DNA of 40,222 nucleotides from an uncultured Spirochaetaceae bacterium (lineage in GTDB: Bacteria > Spirochaetota > Spirochaetia > Sphaerochaetales > Sphaerochaetaceae). The translations under genes were made by a program, and so were the position numbers. Positions 32,503 through 40,222 of this stretch are shown piece after piece. The stretch covers positions 1 to 40,222 of the forward strand of contig CALXLT010000025.1 of assembly GCA_944389275.1 (NCBI GenBank), given 5' to 3'. The notes beneath the pieces are model-generated. The model was not told where the DNA came from. It made no database searches and was given only the letters and a program-made list of their open reading frames with translations. Position 1 is the stretch's first letter. Each line of letters begins with the position of its first letter.

Positions 32503-32532
32503 CAATCTGATCCAGGGAGGCGTCAGGGCAAT

Positions 32533-33834
32533 ATGGATATAGACAAGAACGGAGCAAGGATAATCCTAGGAGACGGAAAGGAATACGACTGCGATATAAT
32601 CACCGACAGCATGGGCGACAAGTCGATAGACATCACCAGGCTCAGGGCTGAGACAGGGTATATCACATATGATCCGGGATTCGTGAACACCGGATCCTGC
32701 ATGTCCTCGATATGCTATATAAACGGCGAGAAGGGAATCCTCAGGTACCGCGGCTATGATATCGCGGAGCTGGTGGAGAACTGCGACTTCATCGAGGTCG
32801 CGTATCTGCTCATCAAGGGCTCGCTGCCGACTGCCGAGCAGAGGATAAGCTACCAAAAGCTGCTGAATACCCATTCACTGCTTCATGTGAACATGAGGGA
32901 CTTCTTCAAGGCCTATCCGCATGACAGCCATCCGATGGGCATACTCTCCGCCATGGTCGCATCGCTCTCCGCCTTCTACCCGGAGCTTGCCGAGAAGGAC
33001 CCTGAGGACAACCTGGACCTCACGGTGACAAGGCTGCTTTCGAAGATGAGGACGATAGCGGCGTTCACATACAGGCAGATGAACGGGCTGGACTTCGTTG
33101 AGCCGGAGTACAAGTATTCCTACTGCGCGAACTTCCTCAACATGATGTTCTATTCAACCGTGAACAACTACACCCCCTCCCCTGTCCACGTCAACGCGCT
33201 CAACAAGCTCCTGATCCTCCACGCGGACCATGAGCAGAACTGCTCAACAAGCGCCGTGCGTCTCGTTGGCTCCTCTGAGGCCAACCTCTATGCATCGGTC
33301 GCGGCAGGCTGCTGCGCCCTCTGGGGCTCGAAGCACGGCGGGGCGAACCAGGCTGTGATGGACATGCTCACGAGAATCAAGAACGAGGGGCTCACCATCG
33401 GCTCGGTCATCGAGAAGGCAAAGGACAAGAATGATCCGTTCCGTCTCTTCGGCTTCGGGCACAGGGTATACAAGACATTCGACCCGAGGGCCAGGATCGC
33501 GAAGAACATCTGCCACGAGGTCATGAAGGGAACCCATATAGACTCGGATCCTCTTCTTGATATAGCCATGGAGCTTGAGGAAAGGGCCACCCATGATGAT
33601 TACTTCCTCGAGAGGAACCTCTATCCGAACGTCGACTTCTATACGGGGATCACGTTCCATATGATGGGCATCCCGGTGTCGATGTTCACGGTCCTCTTCG
33701 CGATGGGCCGCCTGCCTGGATGGATAGCCCATTACCTTGAATGGAGGCACGATCCATACCAGAAGATCGGAAGGCCAAGACAGGTATACTCAGGCCCGGA
33801 GGCCCGCCATGTCATACCTATTGCAAAGCGTTGA
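32533..33834 (+). CDS. gltA: Citrate synthase (type II)
   Basis: 433 residues, the length of the hexameric type II enzyme that joins acetyl-CoA and oxaloacetate. The N-terminal beta-rich domain with CDIITDSMGDKSIDITRLR is typical of that type. The catalytic residues are all present: histidine in LILHADHEQN, histidine in WGSKHGGANQ and aspartate in NVDFYTGI. The FGFGHRVYKTFDPRA block is also conserved. With aconitase and isocitrate dehydrogenase at 34455-37594 it forms the route to 2-oxoglutarate. An AGGGAGG lies 13 nt upstream of the ATG, a long spacing. The next gene starts within its last codons. Confidence 0.95.
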   Translation: MDIDKNGARIILGDGKEYDCDIITDSMGDKSIDITRLRAETGYITYDPGFVNTGSCMSSICYINGEKGILRYRGYDIAELVENCDFIEVAYLLIKGSLPTAEQRISYQKLLNTHSLLHVNMRDFFKAYPHDSHPMGILSAMVASLSAFYPELAEKDPEDNLDLTVTRLLSKMRTIAAFTYRQMNGLDFVEPEYKYSYCANFLNMMFYSTVNNYTPSPVHVNALNKLLILHADHEQNCSTSAVRLVGSSEANLYASVAAGCCALWGSKHGGANQAVMDMLTRIKNEGLTIGSVIEKAKDKNDPFRLFGFGHRVYKTFDPRARIAKNICHEVMKGTHIDSDPLLDIAMELEERATHDDYFLERNLYPNVDFYTGITFHMMGIPVSMFTVLFAMGRLPGWIAHYLEWRHDPYQKIGRPRQVYSGPEARHVIPIAKR

Positions 33835-34468
33835 CGGCATAGTCTTCGACTTCAACGGCACGCTCTTCGAGGACGAGAGGGAGAACAGGGAGAGCTGGGA
33901 CAGGATATCCCTGGAGATCAGGGGCAAGGCCCTCTCCGATGAAGAGTTCTCGCGCTACAACGGGCGGACCGATAGGGATATGGTGCGCTTCTTCCTCCCC
34001 GGATGCTCCGACAGCGAGGCTGATAGGTGGAGCGAGAGGAAGGAGGAACTGTATAAGGCGCTATGCATAGAGCGGGGGCTGACGCTCAGGAACGGCTCCT
34101 ATGAGATCTTCAGCAAGGCCCGTGATATGGGCATCAGGATAGCCATCGCCTCCTCCGCCCCAAGGATGAACATGGATTGGTACATACCCCGCTTCCGCCT
34201 TCTGGACTACTTTGGCAGAAGCGCGATAATCGCGGGGCGTGATGACATCCCTTCAAAGCCCGATGGCGCGATATTCCGCCTCGCCCTTGACGCGATCGGC
34301 GTCAGCGGATGCCATGCAGCGGCCTTCGAGGATTCACGCGCTGGCGTGCTGAGCGCGATGGATGCGGGAATCAGGACAGTGATGAGGATGAGGAATCCAG
34401 AGGCGGAGCCCCTGGATATCCCCGGGATCATCGAGATACGGTCATTTTCCGAGATCAGCCTTCAATAA
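33809..34468 (+). CDS. HAD-superfamily hydrolase (beta-phosphoglucomutase/phosphatase-like)
   Basis: 219 residues with a HAD subfamily I fold and a helical cap at about 20-85. Motif I is FDFNGTLF: the nucleophilic Asp is present, but the usual second Asp (the general acid) is Asn, a variant seen in a group of HAD proteins. Motif II is IASSAP, motif III the lysine of SKPDGAIF, and motif [12 protein letters not shown]. The substrate is a phosphorylated metabolite that cannot be named. The frame is open from 33737, but the ATG at 33809 follows GGAGG and overlaps gltA by 26 bp. The gene ends 14 bp inside the convergent isocitrate dehydrogenase gene. Confidence 0.83.
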   Translation: MSYLLQSVDGIVFDFNGTLFEDERENRESWDRISLEIRGKALSDEEFSRYNGRTDRDMVRFFLPGCSDSEADRWSERKEELYKALCIERGLTLRNGSYEIFSKARDMGIRIAIASSAPRMNMDWYIPRFRLLDYFGRSAIIAGRDDIPSKPDGAIFRLALDAIGVSGCHAAAFEDSRAGVLSAMDAGIRTVMRMRNPEAEPLDIPGIIEIRSFSEISLQ

Positions 34469-35678
34469 GGGAGATAAGGCTTTCGGTGAAGGCTGTCGTG
34501 GAAAGCTCCGTGGCAGATCTTCCCTCCTTCTCCATCAACCGCGCGAAGTCACGGGTGACGCGTCCCGAGGCTATTGCGGAGGATACTGCCGTTCTTATCC
34601 TGGCCGCAGCCTCACCCCAGCCTATGTACTCAAGCATCATAACCCCGGAAAGGATCATCGAGAGCGGATTCACGATATCCTTCCCCGCGATATCAGGGGC
34701 CGTGCCGTGCGTGGCCTCGAAGACAGCGTGCCCTGTCTGGTAGTTTATATTTCCGCCAGGTGCTATCCCGATGCCGCCGACCTCAGCCGCGAGCGCGTCC
34801 GAGACATAGTCCCCATTCAGGTTGAGCGTCGCTATCACATCATATTCCTCAGGCTTTATGAGGATATTCTGCAGGAATGCATCGCAGATATTGTCCTTTA
34901 TCTCGATGCCGCCCCACTCAGTTGGTATCACGACCTTGCCATCCCTCTCCTCTGCCCCGTACTCCTCTCTCGCCGTCTCATAGCCCCATGCGCGGAAGCC
35001 GCCTTCGGTGAACTTCATGATGTTGCCCTTATGAACCAAGGTGACGCTTCGCCTGCGGTTTTTGATCGCATAATCGATCGCGGCGCGGACAAGGCGCTTC
35101 GAGCCATCTGGGGAGACTGGCTTTATGCCGATGGCGCTTGTCTCGGGAAAGCGTATCTTGCTCACTCCCATCCCGGAGGAGAGGAAATCGATGACACGGC
35201 GGACCTCATCGCTTCCGGATGGCCATTCGATGCCGGCATATATATCCTCGGTGTTCTCCCTGAATACGACCATATCGACAAGCTCTGGGTGCCTTACAGG
35301 TGAAGGGACACCCTTGAAGTACTCGACAGGGCGGACGCACGCGTAAAGGTCGAGAGCCTGCCTGAGAGCGACATTGAGGCTCCTCGCACCCTTTCCGACA
35401 GGAGTCATCAGCGGTCCCTTGATCGCCACAAGCGACTCCCTTATGAGGGAGAGCGTCTCATCAGGAAGGTTCGTGCCTGTCCTCTCAATAGCCTTGCCTC
35501 CAGCAAGGGCCTCCACCCAGTCTATCCTGCGCTCGCTCCCATAGCACGTCCTGACAGCGCTATCGAGGACAGAGCGCATCCTGTCGGTTATCTCCTGCCC
35601 CACTCCATCGCCCTCGATATATACGATCGTGGGGACAGAAGGGACTATAAGCCTGCCGTTCTCTGATCCTATCCTCAT
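34455..35678 (-). CDS. icd: Isocitrate dehydrogenase, predicted NAD-preferring
   Basis: 407 residues of the E. coli Icd type. It oxidatively decarboxylates isocitrate to 2-oxoglutarate. The substrate loop RSLNVALRQ (about 99-107), which contains the serine phosphorylated in E. coli, and the [13 protein letters not shown] block are conserved. The cofactor loop reads [11 protein letters not shown] at 324-334. E. coli has Lys344-Tyr345 where this protein has Asp329-Ile330. Asp-Ile is the pair found in NAD-dependent enzymes and used to switch E. coli Icd to NAD. Tyr391 is replaced by Arg, while Arg395 is kept. I predict a preference for NAD. The start overlaps the aconitase stop by 4 bp. Confidence 0.92.
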   Translation of the reverse strand: MRIGSENGRLIVPSVPTIVYIEGDGVGQEITDRMRSVLDSAVRTCYGSERRIDWVEALAGGKAIERTGTNLPDETLSLIRESLVAIKGPLMTPVGKGARSLNVALRQALDLYACVRPVEYFKGVPSPVRHPELVDMVVFRENTEDIYAGIEWPSGSDEVRRVIDFLSSGMGVSKIRFPETSAIGIKPVSPDGSKRLVRAAIDYAIKNRRRSVTLVHKGNIMKFTEGGFRAWGYETAREEYGAEERDGKVVIPTEWGGIEIKDNICDAFLQNILIKPEEYDVIATLNLNGDYVSDALAAEVGGIGIAPGGNINYQTGHAVFEATHGTAPDIAGKDIVNPLSMILSGVMMLEYIGWGEAAARIRTAVSSAIASGRVTRDFARLMEKEGRSATELSTTAFTESLISLIEG

Positions 35679-37594
35679 AGCGCCACCTCATTGAGCCTTC
35701 CGCCGAGGAGTATAGTCTTCCTCTGAGCCTCGCTCGCGAATATGCGGAGAGGGATCATATCCCCAGTGGTTATGTCATGCAGCATGAACGATCCGCTTTC
35801 CATCGCCTCGTGCGTGCCTGTTATCTCAAGCTCATCGCCCTCGCTTATCCTGTCGTAGTCATCGGCGTTCTCGAAAAGAAGCGGCAGTATGCCGAAGTTG
35901 GCGAGATTCGCCTGATGGATACGCTCTATCGATACAGCGACAACAGCCTTTATGCCAAGATACATCGGGCAGATCGCCGCATGCTCGCGCGATGAGCCCT
36001 GGCCATATGACTGCCTGGCGATTATGAAGCCATGCTCTCCCCTATCGCGGGCAGCGGAGGCCCTTCCGGAAAAGTCCTGATCGATGCTCTCGAACACGTA
36101 CTTGGAATACTCAGGTATATTCGACCTGTACTTCATCCTTGCCCCGGCCGGCATGATATGATCGGTGGTTATCCTATCCTCGACCTTTATCAGGGCGCGT
36201 CCGTGTAGGGACTCAGGAAGAGCGGTGTTCCTTGGAGGCTGCCCGATATTAGGCCCTCTCTTCACCTCTGCCGTGAACGTGGGATAGATGAACATCGAGT
36301 CATCGTGCATAAGGCTATCAGGCATCTTCACCGATGAGATATCCTTGCCGCATTTCCTTGGATCGGTGAATACGCCTGTGATGGCGGAAGCCGCCGCGGT
36401 CTCAGGAGAGACAAGGTAGACGGAGGCGGACGCCGTTCCGGAGCGCGCGTAGAAATTGCGGTTGCTCGTCCTGAGCGACACGCTCTCCGTGCCTGGGCTC
36501 TGGTGGCTTCCGATGCAGAAGCCGCAGGCTGTCTCAAGTATCCTCGCCCCGGCCTTTATGAGCTTCTCCAGCGTCCCATCCTCCGTAATCATCATCAGCA
36601 CATCCCTCGATCCAGGAGCAACGCCAAGCTCAACGCTTGGGTGGACGTGGGAGCCATCGAGGATCTCTGCGGCCTTCCTCAGGTCCATATAGCTTGAATT
36701 GGTGCATGATCCGATCAGCACCTGATTCACCTTCATTCCCTCAAGCTCGCCCACGCTCTTCACGTTCCCAGGGCTATGCGGGCAGGCCGCAAGAGGCTCG
36801 ATCGACGATAGGTCAAGATCCCACACATCATCGTACACGGCATCCTCATCGGCAGAGAGCGCCCTGAAGCCCTCTCCCCTGCCTTCCTTCTCCAGAAACT
36901 CCCTTGTCTTCTCATCGGAAGGGAAAAGGGATGTCGTGACGCCGCACTCAGCGCCCATGTTCGCGATCGTCGCCCTATCTGGGACGGAGAGCGTGCTGAC
37001 GCCGCTTCCCGTGTACTCGAAGACCGTGTTCACATTGCCCTTCGTGCCGAAATGGGCAAGAACGGAAAGAATCACGTCCTTTGCCGATACAAAGGGCCTG
37101 AGCTTTCCTGAAAGCCTTATGTTCACGACGCGCGGCGCAACCATCTGGAACGGGATCCCAGCCATGGCAAGAGCCACGTCAAGCCCGCCTGCCCCTATGG
37201 CGAAGCAGCCGATGCCGCCGGCTGTGGGGGTATGGGAATCGGAGCCGAGCAAAGTCTTTCCGGGCAGCGCGAAATGCTCAAGGTTGACCTGATGGCAGAT
37301 GCCGTTGCCAGGACGGGAAAAGATTATCCCCTTCCTGTCCGCGATCGTCCTCAGGTACTCATGGTCATCGAAGTTCTCATAGCCGATCTGGATCGTGTTG
37401 TGGTCTATATAGCTCACGGCCAGCTCATTGCGGACCCTGTCGACGTCCATGGCCTCGAACTCAAGGTAGGCCATCGTTCCAGTCGCGTCCTGCGTAAGGG
37501 TGTGGTCGATGCGTATGCTTATGCTCTCACCGCTTCTGAGCGTCCCATCCACGAGGTGCTCAGACAATAACTTATAGGCAAGTGTCTGTCCCAT
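35675..37594 (-). CDS. acn: Aconitate hydratase (about 640-residue, Aquifex-type)
   Basis: 639 residues, shorter than AcnA or AcnB and like the putative aconitases of Aquifex and anaerobes. It interconverts citrate and isocitrate through a [4Fe-4S] cluster. The cluster cysteines are seen in [11 protein letters not shown] and in [46 protein letters not shown] and the C-terminal swivel domain with [13 protein letters not shown] complete the active site. The frame is open from 37666, but an AGGAG 6 nt upstream of the ATG at 37594 fixes the start at [17 protein letters not shown] lies just upstream. It is first in an acn-icd operon. Confidence 0.93.
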   Translation of the reverse strand: MGQTLAYKLLSEHLVDGTLRSGESISIRIDHTLTQDATGTMAYLEFEAMDVDRVRNELAVSYIDHNTIQIGYENFDDHEYLRTIADRKGIIFSRPGNGICHQVNLEHFALPGKTLLGSDSHTPTAGGIGCFAIGAGGLDVALAMAGIPFQMVAPRVVNIRLSGKLRPFVSAKDVILSVLAHFGTKGNVNTVFEYTGSGVSTLSVPDRATIANMGAECGVTTSLFPSDEKTREFLEKEGRGEGFRALSADEDAVYDDVWDLDLSSIEPLAACPHSPGNVKSVGELEGMKVNQVLIGSCTNSSYMDLRKAAEILDGSHVHPSVELGVAPGSRDVLMMITEDGTLEKLIKAGARILETACGFCIGSHQSPGTESVSLRTSNRNFYARSGTASASVYLVSPETAAASAITGVFTDPRKCGKDISSVKMPDSLMHDDSMFIYPTFTAEVKRGPNIGQPPRNTALPESLHGRALIKVEDRITTDHIMPAGARMKYRSNIPEYSKYVFESIDQDFSGRASAARDRGEHGFIIARQSYGQGSSREHAAICPMYLGIKAVVAVSIERIHQANLANFGILPLLFENADDYDRISEGDELEITGTHEAMESGSFMLHDITTGDMIPLRIFASEAQRKTILLGGRLNEVAL

Positions 37595-37616
37595 ATTGAC
37601 TCCTAGCTGGATTATA
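37595..37616 (-). promoter_or_regulatory. Promoter -10 and ribosome binding site of the acn-icd operon
   Basis: On the minus strand a perfect TATAAT (37616-37611) is followed by CCAGCT and then AGGAGTCAAT directly before the ATG. The predicted start site falls at the ribosome binding site, so the leader is about 10 nt. The block AGGAGTCAATATGG is shared with the ACT-domain gene start at 19690. Confidence 0.55.
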
Positions 37617-37666
37617 GCCGGATGCGCCAAGAGCTTAAAGATGCTCTTGCTCCTATCCGCTGGCAA

Positions 37667-37675
37667 TGATACGCT
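37667..37675 (+). promoter_or_regulatory. Extended -10 of the DUF212 gene
   Basis: TG-a-TACGCT (37667-37675) is followed after 6 nt by the ATG at 37682. There is no ribosome binding site. The hexamer itself is weak (3 of 6), so this rests on the TG motif and on the repeated spacing. Confidence 0.35.
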
Positions 37676-37681
37676 CTCATC

Positions 37682-38131
37682 ATGGCGGATTTACTGGGAA
37701 ACACTGCATTGATCGCCGCGATAGCCGGCCTTGTATCTGCACAGATCCTCAAGCCCCTGATAAGCATAGCTACGGGAGGAGGCTTCAGGCTGTACCTTTT
37801 CATAACCACAGGAGGCATGCCCTCCTCGCACACATCCGCTGTCGTTGCCCTTACCACATCGGTAGCGATCACGGAGGGGCTCGGAAGCCCTTTATTCGCG
37901 ATCTGCGTGATAATCTCCCTGATAATCATGAACGATGCGACGAACGTACGCCTTGAGACGGGGAAGCAGGCAAAGCTTCTCAATGAGTGGTCCGAGATAT
38001 TCGCGGCCCACGAGAGCGGGATCTCCCCGCAGAACCTCAAGACGATGATAGGCCACTCTGCAAAGCAGGTCCTCGCGGGACTTGCGCTCGGGATAATAGT
38101 AGGAGCCGCGGTCACGCTATGGCTAAGCTGA
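37682..38131 (+). CDS. Divergent PAP2 (DUF212/YuiD) family membrane protein
   Basis: 149 residues and the full-length family pattern: the TTGGMPSSHTSAVVALTTS block, MNDATNVRLETGKQA and IGHSAKQVLAGLALGI. About four membrane segments are visible. The family is distantly related to PAP2 phosphatases. It keeps a P-S-S-H element, and the biochemical activity of bacterial members is not established. It is the first gene of a three-gene unit. The next start lies 13 bp inside its end. Confidence 0.87.
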   Translation: MADLLGNTALIAAIAGLVSAQILKPLISIATGGGFRLYLFITTGGMPSSHTSAVVALTTSVAITEGLGSPLFAICVIISLIIMNDATNVRLETGKQAKLLNEWSEIFAAHESGISPQNLKTMIGHSAKQVLAGLALGIIVGAAVTLWLS

Positions 38132-38880
38132 GCTTCGATGATTTCTACAGGGGCATCTGGGGCGGCCGCTGGGAAAGCCTCAGGGAAGCGATGCTCTCCG
38201 AGATCGATGACAAGGATACCCCTGCCGGTCTCGTCTCTCCGTATTATATGGACAAGGCCTCCATCGAGGCGGCTCTCCAGCTCTCCCCTTCAGAAGGCGA
38301 TGATATCCTCGACATGTGCGCAGCCCCTGGCGGCAAGTCAATAGTCATCGCGACGCTTTTAAAGGGAACAGGATCGCTTACATCCAATGACAGGTCTCCG
38401 GAGAGGAGGGAAAGGATGAGGAGGGCTTTCGAATCATCGCTTCCTGCCCATTGGAGGGGAAATATAAGGATCACGGGACATGATGCCTCCAAATGGGGAG
38501 TGTATGAGAAGGACGCGTATGACCGCATACTCCTCGACGCTCCATGCTCATCGGAGCGCCATGTCATAAACAGCCCGGAGCATCTCTCCATATGGTCCCC
38601 CTCCCGCCCGAAGCGCCTCCAGGCCCTGCAGTACTCGATGTTCGCCTCTGCCATGCTCGCGCTCAGGAAAGGAGGCATACTCGTCTACTCCACCTGCTCT
38701 GTAAACAGCGGCGAGGATGAGGATATCATCGCAAGGTTCATGAAGAAGCACCCGGGGGAAGCCGAGGAGATCAAGATAGAGCTCGAAGGCGGAGAGAGAA
38801 GGGATCACGGCATGATAGTCCTCCCTGACGCAGCGGGAGGCAGAGGGCCTCTGTACGTCGCAAAGCTGAGGAAGATATGA
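38119..38880 (+). CDS. RsmB/NOL1-NOP2-Sun family RNA m5C methyltransferase
   Basis: 253 residues. The SAM loop is DMCAAPGGKS (65-74). Motif IV is DAPCSSERHV with Cys143, which releases the product. Motif VI is YSTCSVNSGEDE with catalytic Cys193. It lacks the NusB-like N-terminal domain of RsmB and any PUA domain. It resembles compact NSUN4-like enzymes, so the target (rRNA or tRNA cytosine) is open. The start at 38119 lies inside the DUF212 gene, and the stop overlaps the next ATG by 4 bp. All three genes are coupled. Confidence 0.88.
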   Translation: MAKLSFDDFYRGIWGGRWESLREAMLSEIDDKDTPAGLVSPYYMDKASIEAALQLSPSEGDDILDMCAAPGGKSIVIATLLKGTGSLTSNDRSPERRERMRRAFESSLPAHWRGNIRITGHDASKWGVYEKDAYDRILLDAPCSSERHVINSPEHLSIWSPSRPKRLQALQYSMFASAMLALRKGGILVYSTCSVNSGEDEDIIARFMKKHPGEAEEIKIELEGGERRDHGMIVLPDAAGGRGPLYVAKLRKI

Positions 38881-39956
38881 CAAGATGCGCAATCATGCAT
38901 GTAGATGCATATGATGAGGATAAGGTCCTTGAGGCGATGCGGGGAATCGCGGACGCCACGGCTTTCCCTGATGTGGAAGGCAAGACAGTGCTCGTGAAGC
39001 CGAATATACTCTCAGACTCATACCCTGAGAAAGCGATAACCACGCACCCAGCGGTGATCAAGGCGCTGATAACGCTGCTTTGGGAGAAAGGAGCGAAAAG
39101 GATCCTTGCAGGTGACTCACCGGGAATGCAGACAGGACGCTTCAATCCCGTGAACTCAGGACTGAGAAAGGTCGCGGAGGAAACCGGGGCTGAGATCGTC
39201 GACTTCAGGGAAAGCACGCGCATCCATGAGGTGGAAGGCATCAGGATCCCCATGACTGACGCTATCGACCAGGCCGATATCGTTATATCCGCGGCAAAGT
39301 TCAAGACCCATCAGCTCATGAGCGCGACAGGCGCCGTGAAGAACATGTTCGGCCTTGTACCTGGACTGCAGAAAAGCCCGATGCACCTGAGGGCAAGGAC
39401 ACCTGAGAGCTTCGCGCGCCTGATCCTCTCCATCTTCCGCGAGGCCCATGTGGACTATGCCGTGATAGACGCTATAGAGGGAATGGAGGGAGCCGGACCG
39501 ACAAACGGGCAGCCAAGGCATGTCGGGCTCCTCATGGGCTCTGAGAACGCGCTTGCCCTAGATAAGGCAGAGTCGGTCATCATGGGCTATCGCTCGGTTC
39601 CTATCATAGAAGAGGCCGAGAAGCGATTTCCCGGCATAACAGACGCGGAGTATCCCCTGCTGAACCCCGAGGATCTCATCATCAGGGACTACAGGAGAAT
39701 CCCGGAGGGGAAGAAGACAACAATCCGCACGCTCTTTCTTCCCAATCTCCTATCACGCATCGGCATAGCCACGGACGGCAGGGCCTACCCTGAATTCATC
39801 CATAGCGAGTGCAGGCATTGCCTCAAGTGCGTGAATGTATGCCCCGCGAAGGCCCTAGAGATGAAAGGCGGCAGGATACATATCAGCAGACGGGAGTGCA
39901 TAAGGTGCTACTGCTGCCATGAGATGTGTCCCTTTGATGCGATTAAGATTAAATAA
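38877..39956 (+). CDS. DUF362 domain protein with C-terminal 2x[4Fe-4S] ferredoxin
   Basis: 359 residues. Residues 1-300 are a DUF362 domain (VLVKPNILSDSYPEKAITTHP, AAKFKTHQLMSATGAVKNMFGLVPG split over 95-170, and GMEGAGPTNGQPRH). Residues about 310-359 carry two ferredoxin motifs, CRHCLKCVNVCP and CIRCYCCHEMCP, each supplying four cysteines. Such proteins are common in anaerobes and methanogens. Their reaction is unknown, but low-potential electron transfer is implied. It overlaps the methyltransferase stop (ATGA). No clear terminator follows. Confidence 0.88.
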   Translation: MTRCAIMHVDAYDEDKVLEAMRGIADATAFPDVEGKTVLVKPNILSDSYPEKAITTHPAVIKALITLLWEKGAKRILAGDSPGMQTGRFNPVNSGLRKVAEETGAEIVDFRESTRIHEVEGIRIPMTDAIDQADIVISAAKFKTHQLMSATGAVKNMFGLVPGLQKSPMHLRARTPESFARLILSIFREAHVDYAVIDAIEGMEGAGPTNGQPRHVGLLMGSENALALDKAESVIMGYRSVPIIEEAEKRFPGITDAEYPLLNPEDLIIRDYRRIPEGKKTTIRTLFLPNLLSRIGIATDGRAYPEFIHSECRHCLKCVNVCPAKALEMKGGRIHISRRECIRCYCCHEMCPFDAIKIK

Positions 39957-40008
39957 TATAAAGAATTAATTATCATACAACCTGTTCAAAAAAGCCTAAA
40001 AAGCGCCA

Positions 40009-40030
40009 AATCGACCACGAATCGACCACG
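40009..40030. repeat. Tandem 11-bp repeat
   Basis: AATCGACCACG occurs twice back to back (40009-40019 and 40020-40030) in an otherwise gene-free, AT-richer gap (39957-40109) between the DUF362 gene and the incoming minus-strand gene. Nothing else structured was seen in this gap. Confidence 0.7.
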
Positions 40031-40109
40031 CCGGATTCATTATCGATTTCCTTTCCAAGTGCTCTGATTGTCTTCCAGTCTGCTCAATTCAATGGGCCTC
40101 TTGCTGGGA

Positions 40110-40222
40110 TCAATAGCACTGCAGCATGAGCCAGGTATTCTCAAAACGGCGTGCAAGGAGATCCTCAGCAGGCAGGAAGAAATATATCCTGCCGCAATCC
40201 CCGAACATAAGGGAGAAATCCT
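40110..40222 (-). CDS. YwqG/DUF1963 family protein, C-terminal 36 codons only
   Basis: Reading the minus strand inward from the right edge, one frame is open for 36 codons and stops at 40110-40112. The end reads GDCGRIYFFLPAEDLLARRF followed by ENTWLMLQCY. This fits the C-terminus of YwqG/DUF1963 proteins, which typically close with GD-x-G-x-I/L-YF, a D-L-x-x-R-x-F-x-N helix and W-x-x-LQCY. The rest of the gene is outside the window. Function is unknown for the family, which often occurs near toxin-immunity genes. Confidence 0.72.
   Translation of the reverse strand, partial: DFSLMFGDCGRIYFFLPAEDLLARRFENTWLMLQCY

Noticed and set aside
1..40222. tRNA or rRNA genes and CRISPR arrays
   Set aside because: No tRNA-like cloverleaf with a T-loop, no rRNA segment and no regularly spaced repeat array was seen in the intergenic regions, all of which are shorter than about 270 bp.

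Overview
The window looks like a chromosomal segment of a moderately GC-rich host-associated spirochaete, possibly Sphaerochaetaceae-like. I infer this from several things together: a T. denticola-type PD-(D/E)XK transposase-family gene, a probable spirochaetal recycling EF-G, a bacterial XPB helicase with a companion protein, and a fermentative gene set. None of these is decisive alone. Coding density is very high, and arginine AGG and isoleucine ATA codons are common throughout. No rRNA, tRNA or CRISPR array was found.

Positions 1-13573 are framed by two related nuclease/transposase-family genes in direct orientation. The left copy is cut by the window edge but otherwise intact. The right copy (12930-13539) has lost its catalytic core and is frameshifted. 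Between them lie a GNAT acetyltransferase, an EF-G of recycling type, a D-lactate dehydrogenase, a PTS_EIIC_2-type membrane protein with a well-formed promoter, an EF-G-like GTPase, an unrecognised protein made of six exact 19-residue repeats, an RNA 2',3'-cyclic phosphodiesterase, a MATE transporter and a GH3 beta-glucosidase.

Positions 13590-21451 hold genome maintenance and nucleotide genes: trmB-mfd, an inositol monophosphatase-family gene, a strongly promoted 130-nt locus that is either a structured RNA or a 35-residue small protein, a THEP1-like NTPase with an ACT-domain protein, nrdR and a dGTPase. Positions 21482-28143 hold a small membrane protein, then a tightly packed cluster aroK-aroC-XPB-XPB partner, met tail to tail by a fused aroDE. 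The shikimate genes there supply chorismate synthesis.

Positions 28208-34468 hold an ABC-F ATPase, Maf, a GNAT, an ArsR regulator with a complete zinc-type alpha-5 site, a 3-hydroxyisobutyrate dehydrogenase-family enzyme, citrate synthase and a HAD hydrolase. Aconitase and isocitrate dehydrogenase follow on the opposite strand (37594-34455). With citrate synthase they make the oxidative branch from acetyl-CoA to 2-oxoglutarate, and the dehydrogenase carries residues that predict NAD rather than NADP use. The right end holds a DUF212 membrane protein, an RNA m5C methyltransferase and a DUF362-ferredoxin protein, then the last 36 codons of a YwqG/DUF1963 gene running in from outside.

Two global patterns stand out. 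Many genes have a -10 element only 5-7 nt before the start codon and no ribosome binding site, which suggests frequent leaderless mRNAs. In addition, four convergent gene pairs overlap at their 3' ends and a fifth pair abuts with no spacer.
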